Of a stretch of DNA of 63,376 nucleotides, positions 1 to 10,525 are shown in pieces. The position numbers and the translations under genes are program-made. Under the pieces are notes generated by a model. That model was not told the DNA's origin. It was given only the letters and a program-made list of their open reading frames with translations, and made no database searches. The stretch is from Sphaerochaeta sp. Phil3 (lineage in GTDB: Bacteria; Spirochaetota; Spirochaetia; Sphaerochaetales; Sphaerochaetaceae): assembly GCA_001940825.1 (NCBI GenBank), contig MSGT01000026.1, positions 1 through 63,376 of the forward strand, written 5' to 3'. How positions within the stretch are numbered: the first letter of the stretch is position 1; the number at the start of each line of letters is the position of its first letter.

Positions 1-204
1 GACGAGGACTGGAGGCAGGGCTATATGAAGTACGAACTGAACCTCATTGAAAGATACAAGGACGGAGAGGCGAAGGGAATCTCCATTGGCGAAGCCAACG
101 CTACAAACCGCATGGTCAAGAGCTTCAAGGAACAAGGTTTCCCTATTGAAGCCATCGCCAAGGCCGCGAACCTCAGTATAGAAGAAGTCAACAGAATCAA
201 CTGA
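1..204 (+). CDS. Rpn-family nuclease/transposase, C-terminal fragment
   Basis: The frame is open from base 1 to a TGA at 202-204 and gives 67 residues; the start lies outside the window. The sequence MKYELNLIERYKDGEAKG followed by a short helix-turn-helix-like end (AIAKAANLSIEEVNRIN) is the usual tail of Rpn/PD-(D/E)XK recombination-promoting nucleases (PF12784 type). In that family the nuclease core precedes a charged linker and this tail. Family role, from knowledge: RecA-independent DNA cleavage and horizontal transfer of short segments. The catalytic part cannot be seen, so activity cannot be judged. A second, shorter relative of this tail lies at 29936-30163. Confidence 0.7.
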   Translation, partial: DEDWRQGYMKYELNLIERYKDGEAKGISIGEANATNRMVKSFKEQGFPIEAIAKAANLSIEEVNRIN

Positions 205-243
205 GACAAGTTTTTTTGCAATGATTTGAACTCTCAAAAGACA

Positions 244-272
244 ACCGCTCTGCAAGTCTGTAGCAGAGCGGT
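244..272 (+). terminator. 10-bp hairpin behind the Rpn-family gene
   Basis: ACCGCTCTGC at 244-253 pairs perfectly with GCAGAGCGGT at 263-272 around a 9-nt loop. There is no T-run directly after it on the plus strand, so it may be a weak or bidirectional terminator, or only a stabilising 3' hairpin. It sits 40 nt after the stop of the upstream gene. Confidence 0.4.
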
Positions 273-291
273 ATTCGTTCACGGAAATATG

Positions 292-332
292 GGCGCTTTG
301 GGCCGTTGGGGCTGTTGAAGACCGTTGAATTG
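292..332. repeat. 9-nt periodic repeat, dispersed family member
   Basis: GGCGCTTTG, GGCCGTTGG and GGCTGTTGA follow each other in 9-nt steps and end in AGACCGTTGAATTG. The 25 bases at 308-332 recur with one mismatch on the opposite strand at 18726-18750, and a looser copy ends the tract at 10697-10757. This marks a dispersed repeat family rather than chance similarity. Confidence 0.65.
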
Positions 333-369
333 AAGCACGAAGCGAACATCTGAAACGAGGAAAAAAGCG

Positions 370-402
370 CAAAAAAACCGCTGCAGTAGAAACCGCAGCG
401 GC
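370..402 (-). terminator. Rho-independent terminator of groEL
   Basis: On the minus strand CCGCTGC pairs with GCAGCGG (plus-strand arms 378-384 and 395-401, loop of 10) and is followed by seven T (plus-strand A run 371-377). It lies about 60 nt past the groEL stop codon. Confidence 0.85.
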
Positions 403-462
403 CTCATGGAATCATGAATTAAAATCCAAGGATATCGGCCTAGGGCATATCCTGGGAAAGCA

Positions 463-2112
<1,650 letters not shown>

Positions 2113-2156
2113 TTATATGTTTCTATATCCGGCCCGCATACCGCCGACCAATCCCA

Positions 2157-2185
2157 AAGATACAAAAGAATCATCCAGAAATCAA
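2157..2185 (-). promoter_or_regulatory. Probable sigma70-type promoter of groEL
   Basis: Read on the minus strand: TTGATT (2180-2185), a 17-nt spacer, then TATCTT (2157-2162), about 65 nt before the groEL start codon. The match is by eye only. Confidence 0.5.
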
Positions 2186-2200
2186 GTAAACGCTAGAAAA

Positions 2201-3073
2201 CTAGAAAAGAATCGAGGCCATTCCAAATGCGAACACTGACGAGAACACATTCGAAAGGAGGTTCACCATGTCGTTGTCCACCCAGCGCACACCCTGCACG
2301 AGCTCGAACGGCCTACCGTCTTTGGAATCCTGCTCGGTGAGCATTCCAGTGTCTGGATCCCTATAGCGGGCCTGAACGCACGCACCTAGATACGAATCCA
2401 CAACGCTTCCCACGAAACCCGTCAGGCATATCACGCTTGCAGCCACCAAACCCTCCTTCACGCCAAACAGCACGAACCAGCATAGCCCGATGATGATGGA
2501 GGAAACGAACGCAGCAACCGTTCCAAGAAGCGTGACGCCGCCTGAAAGCCCTTTTGGAACAGGAGTGAATGTCCTTATCGATACAGGAGGATTCTTGCTT
2601 AACCTTCCAATCTCACCGGCAAAGGTATCGGCTGCAGCCTCAGAAATGGAAGCTCCAAACATCACAAGAGCCGGAAAGCTTCCGCACACATACCATATCA
2701 ACCCTGCAACTATTGCCATGAGGCCGTTTGCAAGGACCTGCATCAAGTCACGCCTTAAGCCTTTCTTCTCGATGATTCCAATGGAAGCCTCTCCAAAGGC
2801 CTTGGCTTGGATACGCTTTGAGACCTTCCCAACGACATTGGCCCCAACGAAGAAAAGAAGGAGCAGCAAAAGCCCCTCCACTTGGGTCGTCCACAAGACA
2901 ACGACCCCCATTGTTGCCGCAGCAATGGCCCCACTTGGGTCAAGAGAGCGTTTTTTCAAGGCAATGATAGCAAAGACGACCATCGTAGAGACCACAACCA
3001 CCAAAGGAAGCGGCCAAGCAAGGCCAAAGAGCCACGTATCTATACGTTCTACAAGTCGTCCTACAGCATCCAT
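2201..3073 (-). CDS. DUF92 family membrane protein
   Basis: A 290-residue polytopic membrane protein of the DUF92/TIGR00297 family. Hydrophobic helices fill residues 20-75, 110-145 and 180-240, and the family block with GASISEAAADTFAGEIG and TPVPKGLSGGVTLLG lies in the middle. Plant members (VTE6) phosphorylate phytyl phosphate in prenyl-alcohol salvage; most bacterial members are uncharacterised. The start overlaps the end of the upstream kinase-like gene by 13 bp, so the two are translationally coupled. That pairing with a CTP-dependent alcohol-kinase-like protein supports a two-step phosphorylation of a lipid alcohol, which is inference. Confidence 0.85.
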   Translation of the reverse strand: MDAVGRLVERIDTWLFGLAWPLPLVVVVSTMVVFAIIALKKRSLDPSGAIAAATMGVVVLWTTQVEGLLLLLLFFVGANVVGKVSKRIQAKAFGEASIGIIEKKGLRRDLMQVLANGLMAIVAGLIWYVCGSFPALVMFGASISEAAADTFAGEIGRLSKNPPVSIRTFTPVPKGLSGGVTLLGTVAAFVSSIIIGLCWFVLFGVKEGLVAASVICLTGFVGSVVDSYLGACVQARYRDPDTGMLTEQDSKDGRPFELVQGVRWVDNDMVNLLSNVFSSVFAFGMASILF

Positions 3074-3810
3074 ACCAACCTCATCACAGCAGCTGCAACA
3101 TATATCACAAGCGGAACCGTCACGTTGTCAAATCCAGACGGAGTGTATGCTTCAGCAAAAGTGGATGCCAAAGCGGCAAGAAGTCCAAATACCAAAGAGG
3201 CTCCAACTCCAAAACCGCCAAGAAGGACATTTAGAAGAACGAACGAAACAAGAACCACAAGGAACATGGTCAAAGAACCTTCGACTGTCTTGCTCCTGCG
3301 CTTGGAGGCATCGCTCCCGCCCTCTCGCAGAGAACACAGGCCATGCCTTCCAAACCTCATTCCAACAAGAGCGGCAAGACCGTCCCCATAGCCCATTCCA
3401 ATGAGGGCATAGCCAACGCACAGTTCGTCACCAAAGCCAAAGTCCGCAAGGACTATGAGAAGCACGATAGACAAGGGATAGTAGACCATCCCCCAGTTGC
3501 GCTTGTTCGAAGTCTGGTCGAACAGAACCCCCATGGCTCCCGTCAAATTGAAGACTGCATTGACTGCAGCGAACGAACACAGGCCTACAATGGCCCAGAA
3601 TGAACGCTCAAATACGAAATAGTATATGAAGAACCAATTGGAGACACCAATGTGCACGATCTTCCTTGCAATCTCAGGGTATAGGGAACCTCCACTTGCA
3701 TTGGAACAACGGGAGCGGCCCCTTCCTATGCGGACCACAAGCAAGGCAAGCAGTCCGCATAGGCCAATGAGACATACAGAGAAGACTATGCCAAGGACAT
3801 CACCATGCAC
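3061..3810 (-). CDS. Phosphatidate cytidylyltransferase/phytol-kinase-like membrane protein
   Basis: About 249 residues with some seven hydrophobic segments. The PEIARKIVHIGVS block and the late acidic motif with YTPSGFDNVTVPL resemble the dolichol/phytol kinase and CdsA-like superfamily (SEC59/VTE5), which use CTP or transfer CMP at the membrane. The likely start is GTG at 3810, overlapping the DUF2207 stop (TGA at 3800-3802). An ATG at 3858 is possible but would lie deep in the Gly-rich coding end of DUF2207. Downstream it overlaps the DUF92 gene by 13 bp. The substrate is not known; a prenyl or fatty alcohol is a guess from the DUF92 partner. Confidence 0.65.
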   Translation of the reverse strand: MHGDVLGIVFSVCLIGLCGLLALLVVRIGRGRSRCSNASGGSLYPEIARKIVHIGVSNWFFIYYFVFERSFWAIVGLCSFAAVNAVFNLTGAMGVLFDQTSNKRNWGMVYYPLSIVLLIVLADFGFGDELCVGYALIGMGYGDGLAALVGMRFGRHGLCSLREGGSDASKRRSKTVEGSLTMFLVVLVSFVLLNVLLGGFGVGASLVFGLLAALASTFAEAYTPSGFDNVTVPLVIYVAAAVMRLVWML

Positions 3811-5725
3811 GGCCTCCGCCTCCTCCAAATCCACCGCCGGAGAAACCACCGCCGCCAAAGCTGCTGCCGCCTACATGGGCGCCAGGATTGGACGAACTGG
3901 AGGTCTTTGGAATTGCAGCGGCAGGAACGACACGCGACATGCGCGAAGCCATCCTTGAGAAATAGTACACATCAAATGCCGTAGGTCCATTGTACCAAGT
4001 TGCAGGAGGAATCGTGATACCCTTGAACTTGTTCGCCCACGAGTCCTCAAGACCAAGGACGACGGCATAGCCCAACACATGGTAGTAGACCATGGGGTCC
4101 TCGTCTATGAGCATTCTGAGCACGGACATCTCAACCTTGTCTATGAACTCGCGGTACCCCAAAGTCTGCTCAAGCATCTTGTTGCCGTAGGCGCTGCGCT
4201 TTGGCATGATGGCGGAGAGGAACGAAATCATCGTTGAGCACAGCACGGACACAGCGGCTTGTACTACACCTGACGTTCCATACATCGCCATACCCTCTGA
4301 GGCAAGGATTCCAAACATGCAGACCGATGGCACTGCACACAGCAGCACAGGAAGCACATTGGACTTTCTAAGATACCATTTCCTGAAAAGCAGGAAGAAT
4401 GCAGTCGTGTTCGCAATTGGAAGCAGAAACGCCGCTATGAAGCTTCCAAACGCCAAGTCGTTTGAAAATTCCATGAGAGACAGTCTACAGAAGAACAACA
4501 GCATTGGAATGATGGCAACGAATCCAAAGACCGCAGCAATAACCTCGCTCTTGGTCTCGGCAAGGCGTCTTTCCTTTCTGAAATAGCCCTGGACTCTGCC
4601 CTTCACGGACATCATGCACTCATAGAAATTGTTCTTTCCAAGTTTCTTGAAGTCTATGGTATCACCTACCTGGCAACCCTTGAAGAAGCCATTGAAAAGC
4701 TGCACCTCAAGGGAAGGGACATCGGTTCCCGTCTCTATGGCATACTGCTCTATGTCCTTAAGCTTTGTGAACGTGAACTTGTCGGTCTTTTCCTCCGTTA
4801 TGGAAAGAAGACCCTTGTCCGCCCAATAGAAGAGCATGGAAATGATATCCTTGTCGTCGGCGGACTTGTCTGCAAGGTAGCCTACAAGTAGAGGGGAAAG
4901 ACCATCAGGGGCCTCGAATCTTGCCGAAACGATTGGAATAGGATCCCTTCCGTATAGCATCCATACAACTGCCGCAAGGACAAGAAGCAACACAGAGAAC
5001 ACAGGGTTGATGATTGCAAAGGCATCTCGCAGATCCCATGGCTGACGTGCATCCTTGTACCATCCGTCTGGAAGCTGGACCCTTAGGGTAAGCGCTTCGT
5101 ATGGTGCAAAGGAGGACGCACTGCCTCTTATCACGGCGGAGCCGTCGCTTTGAATCTCAATGCTGTAGGTCACACCTTTGGAAGAGGTGGAACCATAGCT
5201 ACCACGTGTGAACCACACATTCTCCTTGAGGATTGATGCAAGGTCATATCCCTGCACGTATGGGAGCCTTATGGAGAACGATACATTCCGGACAGGGCAT
5301 TCCCATCCTGCACCAAGAATATTGAAGTAGAACTCGTCGTAGCCTTCGTTGGTATCGGCATAGAGGTCGTAGTCGTATGAGATTTCGTATGTCCTGCGAC
5401 CTTGGACCGTCGTGTCCGCAGAACCTATCTTCATGACAAGATATCCGTTGGAGCGTTCCGTCTCGTATGGATCGGAGCAGCTAAGGTGCGTTATGCGGGC
5501 CTCGACTCCGCTGTAGTCCGTGTAGTCGTATGGAATCTCACGATAGAAGCCGTGGCGAGGGTTCTGGAAATTGAACAGAAGAGTCTCCTGTACGGAGTGC
5601 ACTGCATTGTTCCCGACCTCTACGTCCACGTTGTAGTCCTCTATGTAGTAGTCCGTTGCAAACGCACCTGCGCACACGGCAACGGACACAATGAGAACGA
5701 AAACTAATGAGATTGATTTCTTCAT
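3800..5725 (-). CDS. DUF2207 domain membrane protein with Gly-rich tail
   Basis: 641 residues: a signal peptide (ISLVFVLIVSVAVCAGAFA), then a beta-rich extracytoplasmic DUF2207 domain with the YYIEDYNVDVEV start. A transmembrane helix follows near residue 245, then a cytoplasmic region, a cluster of helices near 400-500, and a Gly-rich tail ending GGGGGRAW. DUF2207 proteins are found next to LemA across bacteria, and here lemA lies 3 bp upstream. The pair is thought to act at the envelope, but no biochemical function is established. The downstream kinase-like gene overlaps its stop. Confidence 0.85.
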   Translation of the reverse strand: MKKSISLVFVLIVSVAVCAGAFATDYYIEDYNVDVEVGNNAVHSVQETLLFNFQNPRHGFYREIPYDYTDYSGVEARITHLSCSDPYETERSNGYLVMKIGSADTTVQGRRTYEISYDYDLYADTNEGYDEFYFNILGAGWECPVRNVSFSIRLPYVQGYDLASILKENVWFTRGSYGSTSSKGVTYSIEIQSDGSAVIRGSASSFAPYEALTLRVQLPDGWYKDARQPWDLRDAFAIINPVFSVLLLVLAAVVWMLYGRDPIPIVSARFEAPDGLSPLLVGYLADKSADDKDIISMLFYWADKGLLSITEEKTDKFTFTKLKDIEQYAIETGTDVPSLEVQLFNGFFKGCQVGDTIDFKKLGKNNFYECMMSVKGRVQGYFRKERRLAETKSEVIAAVFGFVAIIPMLLFFCRLSLMEFSNDLAFGSFIAAFLLPIANTTAFFLLFRKWYLRKSNVLPVLLCAVPSVCMFGILASEGMAMYGTSGVVQAAVSVLCSTMISFLSAIMPKRSAYGNKMLEQTLGYREFIDKVEMSVLRMLIDEDPMVYYHVLGYAVVLGLEDSWANKFKGITIPPATWYNGPTAFDVYYFSRMASRMSRVVPAAAIPKTSSSSNPGAHVGGSSFGGGGFSGGGFGGGGGRAW

Positions 5726-5728
5726 GTA

Positions 5729-6283
5729 TTAGAACTGCACCTTGACGTTCTGCCTCTCGGCTTCTGCAACTTCAAGGTAGGCCATCTTCTTGAACTTTGA
5801 GCCAAAAAGTCCAACTATGAGAGATGTTGGGAACGTCTCTATAGTTGTGTTGAACGTCTTGACCACTGCATTGTAGTACTTCCTTGCCTGAAGGATGTCC
5901 TTCTCAAGTGAGGACAACTGCTTCTGGAGATCCATGAAGTTGGTGTTGGCCTTGAGCTCTGGATATGCCTCTGAAAGAGCGAAAAGGCTCTTGAGGGTTC
6001 CTGCAAATGCGTTGTCAGCCTTGTCCTTCTCCTCTATGCTGCCGGCGTTCATAGCCTTGTTGCGAGCTTCTATGACTGCAGTAAGGGTCTTCTGCTCATG
6101 TCCTGCATAGCCCTTTACAGTCTCCACGAGGTTTGGTACGAGATCGTATCTCTGCTTGAGGTGGGCGTCGATCTGAGCGTATGCCTCCTCTCCCTGATTC
6201 TTGAGTCTCACACACTTGTTGTATGCAGACATGATGAGTAGTAGCAGTACGACAACCACTGCAATGATAATGAAAGCTGTCAT
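5729..6283 (-). CDS. lemA: LemA family protein
   Basis: 184 residues, the normal LemA length. A single N-terminal transmembrane helix (AFIIIAVVVVLLLLIMSAYN) is followed by the coiled helical LemA domain with the family signatures QIDAHLKQRYDLVPNLVE and TVKGYAGHE. It ends near FPTSLIVGLFGSKFKKMAYLE. LemA is an envelope protein of uncertain role; the name comes from a Listeria antigen. The start has GGAGGGTTGAAAA in front. It is the first gene of a lemA-DUF2207-kinase-like-DUF92 operon with 3-bp spacing or overlaps throughout. Confidence 0.93.
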   Translation of the reverse strand: MTAFIIIAVVVVLLLLIMSAYNKCVRLKNQGEEAYAQIDAHLKQRYDLVPNLVETVKGYAGHEQKTLTAVIEARNKAMNAGSIEEKDKADNAFAGTLKSLFALSEAYPELKANTNFMDLQKQLSSLEKDILQARKYYNAVVKTFNTTIETFPTSLIVGLFGSKFKKMAYLEVAEAERQNVKVQF

Positions 6284-6335
6284 TTTTCAACCCTCCAAAC
6301 TAATTTCTACCCTACTTTATATACCACGAGCAGAT

Positions 6336-6371
6336 GCTTACGAAAAAAATCTTCATACTTTTTTCGTAAGC
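6336..6371. repeat. 13-bp perfect inverted repeat across the pgi stop codon
   Basis: GCTTACGAAAAAA at 6336-6348 is the reverse complement of TTTTTTCGTAAGC at 6359-6371, with a 10-nt loop. The pgi stop codon (6353-6355) lies in the loop. The T-run is inside the stem rather than after it, so it is not a standard terminator, though it is placed where one would be expected. Confidence 0.6.
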
Positions 6372-7960
6372 AACTGCGAGTACTTTTCTAGATTACCATC
6401 CCCTTCGCATCCTGCCAGCACTTTCTTGGCAAGGATCTTTCCCAGCTGCACGCCTTCCTGGTCAAAGCTGTTTATGTTCCACACGAACCCCTGGAACATG
6501 ACCTTGTTCTCAAAGTGAGCCAGGATGGAACCAAGTGCAAACGGAGTGAGTCTGTCCGCAACGAGGACGCTTGAAGGCCTGTTTCCATCGAACGCCTTAT
6601 TTGGATTCTCTTCATCGTCCTTTCCGCAGGCGAATGCCACCATCTGGGCCACAAGGTTCGCATTGAGCTTCTCATGGCTCGTAGAACCTCCGCTTACGCT
6701 GTCAAGGTCACCCTGAGCCTCGCGGAACCCTATAAACTGCATGGGAACTATGTCAGTCCCCTGATGAAGCAGTTGATAGAACGAATGCTGACCGTTCGTG
6801 CCCGGCTCGCCAAAGATAACAGGGCCTGTCTTGTACGAAAGCCTTTCGCCGTTTCTATTCACATGCTTGCCGTTTGACTCCATGTCAAGCTGCTGCAGGT
6901 GTGCTGGAATCCTATAAAGCTCCTGGCTGTACGGCAGCACCGCACTGTACGGATACCCAAGCACATTCCTGAGGAAGACTCCAATCATGGCATCCATGAG
7001 CACGCCGTTCTTCCTCACATTGGACTCCAACGCCACGACGTCCTCTGCATGCGCACCGTCAAGCAGCTGTCTGAACACGTCAAAACCATACACCAACGAT
7101 AGCACCACTCCCCCGACAGCGCTTGTGGAGGAATATCTACCGCCAATGTAGTCGTCCATATAGAAGGCTTCCAAAATACTGGAGTCCGATGCCAATGGGC
7201 TTGTATTGCTCGTAACGGCCACTACATGCTTTTCAGAAACAAGGTTCGCTATGCCGCTGTCACGCATGACCTTGAACACAAGGTCCCTGTTTGCAAGGGT
7301 CTCCTGAGTGGTCCCGCTCTTGGAGACGAGGATGAAGAGGGTCCTTTCAAGATCCAGCCCTTCCATTACGTTTGCAGCATCGTCAGGGTCCACGTTGGAA
7401 AGGAACCTGGCATTGAGCTTCTTGGTGCAACCATCAGCCTCTCCAATAAGATTGAGGGCGTAGCACAACGCTCTTGGCCCCAAATCAGAGCCTCCTATGC
7501 CAATCTGGACCACCGTTGTTATCTCCTTGCCGGTCGATCCCTTTATCTCTCCGCTACGGACCTTGTCGGAGAACTCCTTTATTCTGGAAAGCTCCTTCTC
7601 ATAGAAGGCACCCTTCTCTACACCATCGGCCATCACGGAAACGCCTTCTAGGACGCGTCCTCTTGTAAGTTGATGCAGCACCAGCCTCTTCTCCCCAACG
7701 TTCATGATTTCACCAGACAGGAGGGCCTTGTATTTTCCAATGAGCTGCTGCTCGTCTGCAAGAGCTTGAAGTGCATCCAGTATTTCGTCATCCACAGGAA
7801 GTGATGCATAGTTGAACGAAAGCGATCCCGCTTCTTCTATCGTCGAGTTCTCTATCCTGCTTGGAGAAAGTCCTTTCCTGACATCAAAGGGCTTGCATCC
7901 CATAAGCCTTCCATAGGCTTTGGTCTTGTCCATGTCGTTGTATTTCAAAGAGCAATCCAT
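6353..7960 (-). CDS. pgi: Glucose-6-phosphate isomerase
   Basis: 535 residues. It converts glucose 6-phosphate and fructose 6-phosphate in the cytosol (glycolysis). Visible family blocks are GIGGSDLGPRALCYAL, the YIGGRYSSTSAVGG segment, and GEPGTNGQHSFYQLLHQG carrying conserved active-site residues. The start at 7960 (MDCSLKYND) is chosen because AAGGAG lies 7 nt upstream; the frame is open further, but without a ribosome site. It stands alone between argR and the lemA operon on the same strand. Confidence 0.97.
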   Translation of the reverse strand: MDCSLKYNDMDKTKAYGRLMGCKPFDVRKGLSPSRIENSTIEEAGSLSFNYASLPVDDEILDALQALADEQQLIGKYKALLSGEIMNVGEKRLVLHQLTRGRVLEGVSVMADGVEKGAFYEKELSRIKEFSDKVRSGEIKGSTGKEITTVVQIGIGGSDLGPRALCYALNLIGEADGCTKKLNARFLSNVDPDDAANVMEGLDLERTLFILVSKSGTTQETLANRDLVFKVMRDSGIANLVSEKHVVAVTSNTSPLASDSSILEAFYMDDYIGGRYSSTSAVGGVVLSLVYGFDVFRQLLDGAHAEDVVALESNVRKNGVLMDAMIGVFLRNVLGYPYSAVLPYSQELYRIPAHLQQLDMESNGKHVNRNGERLSYKTGPVIFGEPGTNGQHSFYQLLHQGTDIVPMQFIGFREAQGDLDSVSGGSTSHEKLNANLVAQMVAFACGKDDEENPNKAFDGNRPSSVLVADRLTPFALGSILAHFENKVMFQGFVWNINSFDQEGVQLGKILAKKVLAGCEGDGNLEKYSQLLTKKV

Positions 7961-8086
7961 CAACGTCTCCTTATGCGGCACCAAGCCGCTTTTGTGGAGA
8001 TTATACCCTCCAACAGCGCAATGCACAAGGACATCGGTCTATGGGTATATACCAAATGAGAATGCCGTGATGTGTACGTGATGGAA

Positions 8087-8557
8087 TCAGTCGTCGGACT
8101 CAGGGATCCTTGTCTTGAAGCTCTCAAGAAGGTCTTCGCGGGTATAGCCTTCACGAAGAAGGACAAGGATTGTGTCGTCTCCGGCAAGGGTTCCAAGGAT
8201 CTCTGGAAGGCATAGGGTTTCAAGTGCGAATGCAACGCCTGTTGCGTGGCCGGTCCTCGTCTTGATGACCCCCACGTTGCCGCTGAACTCTATGGACACG
8301 ACTCCACGGCGCACGTCCTGGATGTAGCTCTTCTCGGACTCGGCGACAAGGTCGTTCTCTGGCAGTGAATAGTAGTAACCACTCCACCCGTCCGATATCT
8401 TTCCAACCTTGAGGGTCTTGAGATCCCTCGAAAGGGTGGCCTGCGTCACGTTGTAGCCTTCTTCCTTGAGAAGGTTGAGAAGGGTGTCCTGGTTGTCTAT
8501 GCGGTTCTTTTTGATAAGATCCTTTATGGCGGAAAGCCTGTTGTATCTCTGTTTCAT
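8087..8557 (-). CDS. argR: Arginine repressor ArgR
   Basis: 156 residues with the two ArgR domains. The N-terminal winged helix contains the recognition segment TQATLSRDLKTL. The C-terminal hexamerisation/arginine-binding domain contains GTLAGDDTILVLL. It represses arginine biosynthesis or activates catabolism when bound to arginine. Start at 8557 (MKQRYNRL) with AAAGGATG upstream. No arginine genes are in the window. A TGAATATTCA palindrome lies upstream near 8710, but it lacks the 4-bp centre of a typical ARG box. Confidence 0.95.
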   Translation of the reverse strand: MKQRYNRLSAIKDLIKKNRIDNQDTLLNLLKEEGYNVTQATLSRDLKTLKVGKISDGWSGYYYSLPENDLVAESEKSYIQDVRRGVVSIEFSGNVGVIKTRTGHATGVAFALETLCLPEILGTLAGDDTILVLLREGYTREDLLESFKTRIPESDD

Positions 8558-8725
8558 TTCATGCACATCCTTTTGTTTTCCACAAGGCTTCAATTGACGT
8601 TGCATCTTCGTTTCAGAAAGGAATGCATAAACAAAGCCTTAGTGTTTGACCGCTAACAACCATACACCAACGCATTACAAGATGCAACATTTACTTGCAG
8701 TTTTTTGCATGAATATTCACTTTCT

Positions 8726-10525
8726 TCAACTCGTCTTCGTCTGCTTTGGGGAAACGAACTCAGGAACTGCGGCATGGAGCCTTGCAACAAGCTCTTCAGG
8801 GGAAAGCCCTGGAAGGTCGTTGACCATCTGCGCCAAATAATCATGCGTGTACTTTGGATTGTGGAGAACCTTTGCCTTGAATATCTTCTGGTTCGTCGTG
8901 GGAATCGTATTGTCCTTGTCCGCGAGAAGCTCCTCGTACAGCTTCTCGCCAGGTCTAAGTCCCGTTACTACGATTGAGCTTCGGCCATCGCCGAACACAT
9001 CTATGAGCTTCTCTGCAAAATCGTATATCTTCACAGGTTCTCCCATATCAAGGACCATGACCTCTCCTCCATGGGCAAGCGTCGCAGCCCTGAACACCAG
9101 GCTGACCGCCTCAGGGATTGCCATGAAGTATCTTATGATCCGCTTGTCTGTGACCGTTATTGGCTTCCCTTCCTTTATCTCCTCAAGGAACAACGACAGC
9201 ATGGAGCCTCTGGAACCTATCACGTTTCCAAACCTCACGCAGCAGAACTCCGTCCTGTCATCCGTCATTGCACAGGCCATCATCTCCACAACCCTCTTGG
9301 TCGCCCCCATGATATTCGTTGGGTTCACGGCCTTGTCGGTCGATATGACGATGACCTTGCCAACGCCGCAGTCCTTTGCGGCTTTGAACACGTTGTACGA
9401 ACCGCATACGTTGTTCAGTATGGCCTCTTCTGGATACAGCTCCATAAGAGGGACGTGCTTGTATGCAGCGGCATGGAGGATGATGTCAGGCTTGTACTTG
9501 GACATTATCCTCTCCATCTTTGCAGCGTTCTTTATGTCGCACACGACAGGAACCACATCGTTGGACCATTCCTGTCTGTAGTCGAGCAGTCTAAGGCAAA
9601 GGTCGTGCAGCTCTGTCTCGTCTATGTCCAAAAGCACAAGCTTCTTGAGATTGTAGCCCATGAGCTGCCTTGAAATCTCGCTACCTATGCTTCCTCCTGC
9701 ACCAGTCACCAGAACGGTCTTGCCGTGGAACATCTCCTCGACAGGTTCCTTCTCTATGGTTATGAGGCTGCGCCCCAAAAGGTCTTCGTAGTTTATGTCC
9801 CTTACGCTCACGCTCGAACGTCCCTTGGACTCGAACAGGTTTGGAACTATCTTCACGCCCACCCCGTACTTCCGGGAGGAATCGACCATCGTCTGTATCT
9901 TGGATGCTCCTATATGGGTGATTGCAATCACAAGGGTGTCAACGTCATATTCCCTAAGGACCTTCTCGACATCGCCAGAATTCCCCAATATTGGAAAGCC
10001 TACGACCATCCCTCCCTGTAGCCCTGGATCGTCGTCAAGGAATCCGAGTATCTTGTAGTCGAACTTGCCTTTGAGGCACATCCTTGCCATTGCACATCCA
10101 AGTTCGCCAGCCCCGTATATGATTGCACTTGGGTTCTTCGATGCCGCCAGATGGCTGTTGTATCCAAGCATCCTATACAGAATCCTCATCCCCAGCACTG
10201 CACAGAAGGAAACGATGAAGAACACTATCACCCATCTGGTTTGGAGAGAGTTGAACCCAAAGGCAAGGCCTTCGTATATGAATGAGACAAGACCAACGGG
10301 GACAAGTCCTTCAAGTGACATCGTTATAACTTCAACCGAGCTTGATGCGACCCTTATCCTGTAGAATTTGACCAAGAAGAGTGCAGCTATGGATGCAACG
10401 ACCATGATGGCAAAGTGCAACATTGGAATCCTGGATGTTCCTCCCATGACTATCCAACCAGCGAATATCCCGGAAACCGCCATTGCCACAGCATCAAGAA
10501 AAACAAGAAAAACCCTTCTAGCCAT
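8726..10525 (-). CDS. Nucleoside-diphosphate-sugar epimerase/dehydratase of the CapD/WbpM/PglF type
   Basis: 599 residues. Four N-terminal transmembrane helices (residues 1-115) are followed by a first Rossmann-like domain (IIYGAGELGCAMARM near 137) and a second NAD-binding domain (VTGAGGSIGSEISRQL near 270). The latter has the downstream STDKAVNPTN...K block typical of UDP-GlcNAc 4,6-dehydratases. The family makes UDP-4-keto-6-deoxy sugars for capsule, O-antigen or protein glycosylation. Which product is made cannot be read from sequence. No other polysaccharide gene is adjacent, so it is a detached member of such a pathway. Confidence 0.9.
   Translation of the reverse strand: MARRVFLVFLDAVAMAVSGIFAGWIVMGGTSRIPMLHFAIMVVASIAALFLVKFYRIRVASSSVEVITMSLEGLVPVGLVSFIYEGLAFGFNSLQTRWVIVFFIVSFCAVLGMRILYRMLGYNSHLAASKNPSAIIYGAGELGCAMARMCLKGKFDYKILGFLDDDPGLQGGMVVGFPILGNSGDVEKVLREYDVDTLVIAITHIGASKIQTMVDSSRKYGVGVKIVPNLFESKGRSSVSVRDINYEDLLGRSLITIEKEPVEEMFHGKTVLVTGAGGSIGSEISRQLMGYNLKKLVLLDIDETELHDLCLRLLDYRQEWSNDVVPVVCDIKNAAKMERIMSKYKPDIILHAAAYKHVPLMELYPEEAILNNVCGSYNVFKAAKDCGVGKVIVISTDKAVNPTNIMGATKRVVEMMACAMTDDRTEFCCVRFGNVIGSRGSMLSLFLEEIKEGKPITVTDKRIIRYFMAIPEAVSLVFRAATLAHGGEVMVLDMGEPVKIYDFAEKLIDVFGDGRSSIVVTGLRPGEKLYEELLADKDNTIPTTNQKIFKAKVLHNPKYTHDYLAQMVNDLPGLSPEELVARLHAAVPEFVSPKQTKTS

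Noticed and set aside
8703-8725. ARG box upstream of argR
   Set aside because: TGAATATTCA lacks the 4-bp AT centre of the 18-bp ARG box, and it lies over 140 bp from the argR start; the evidence is too weak to list.
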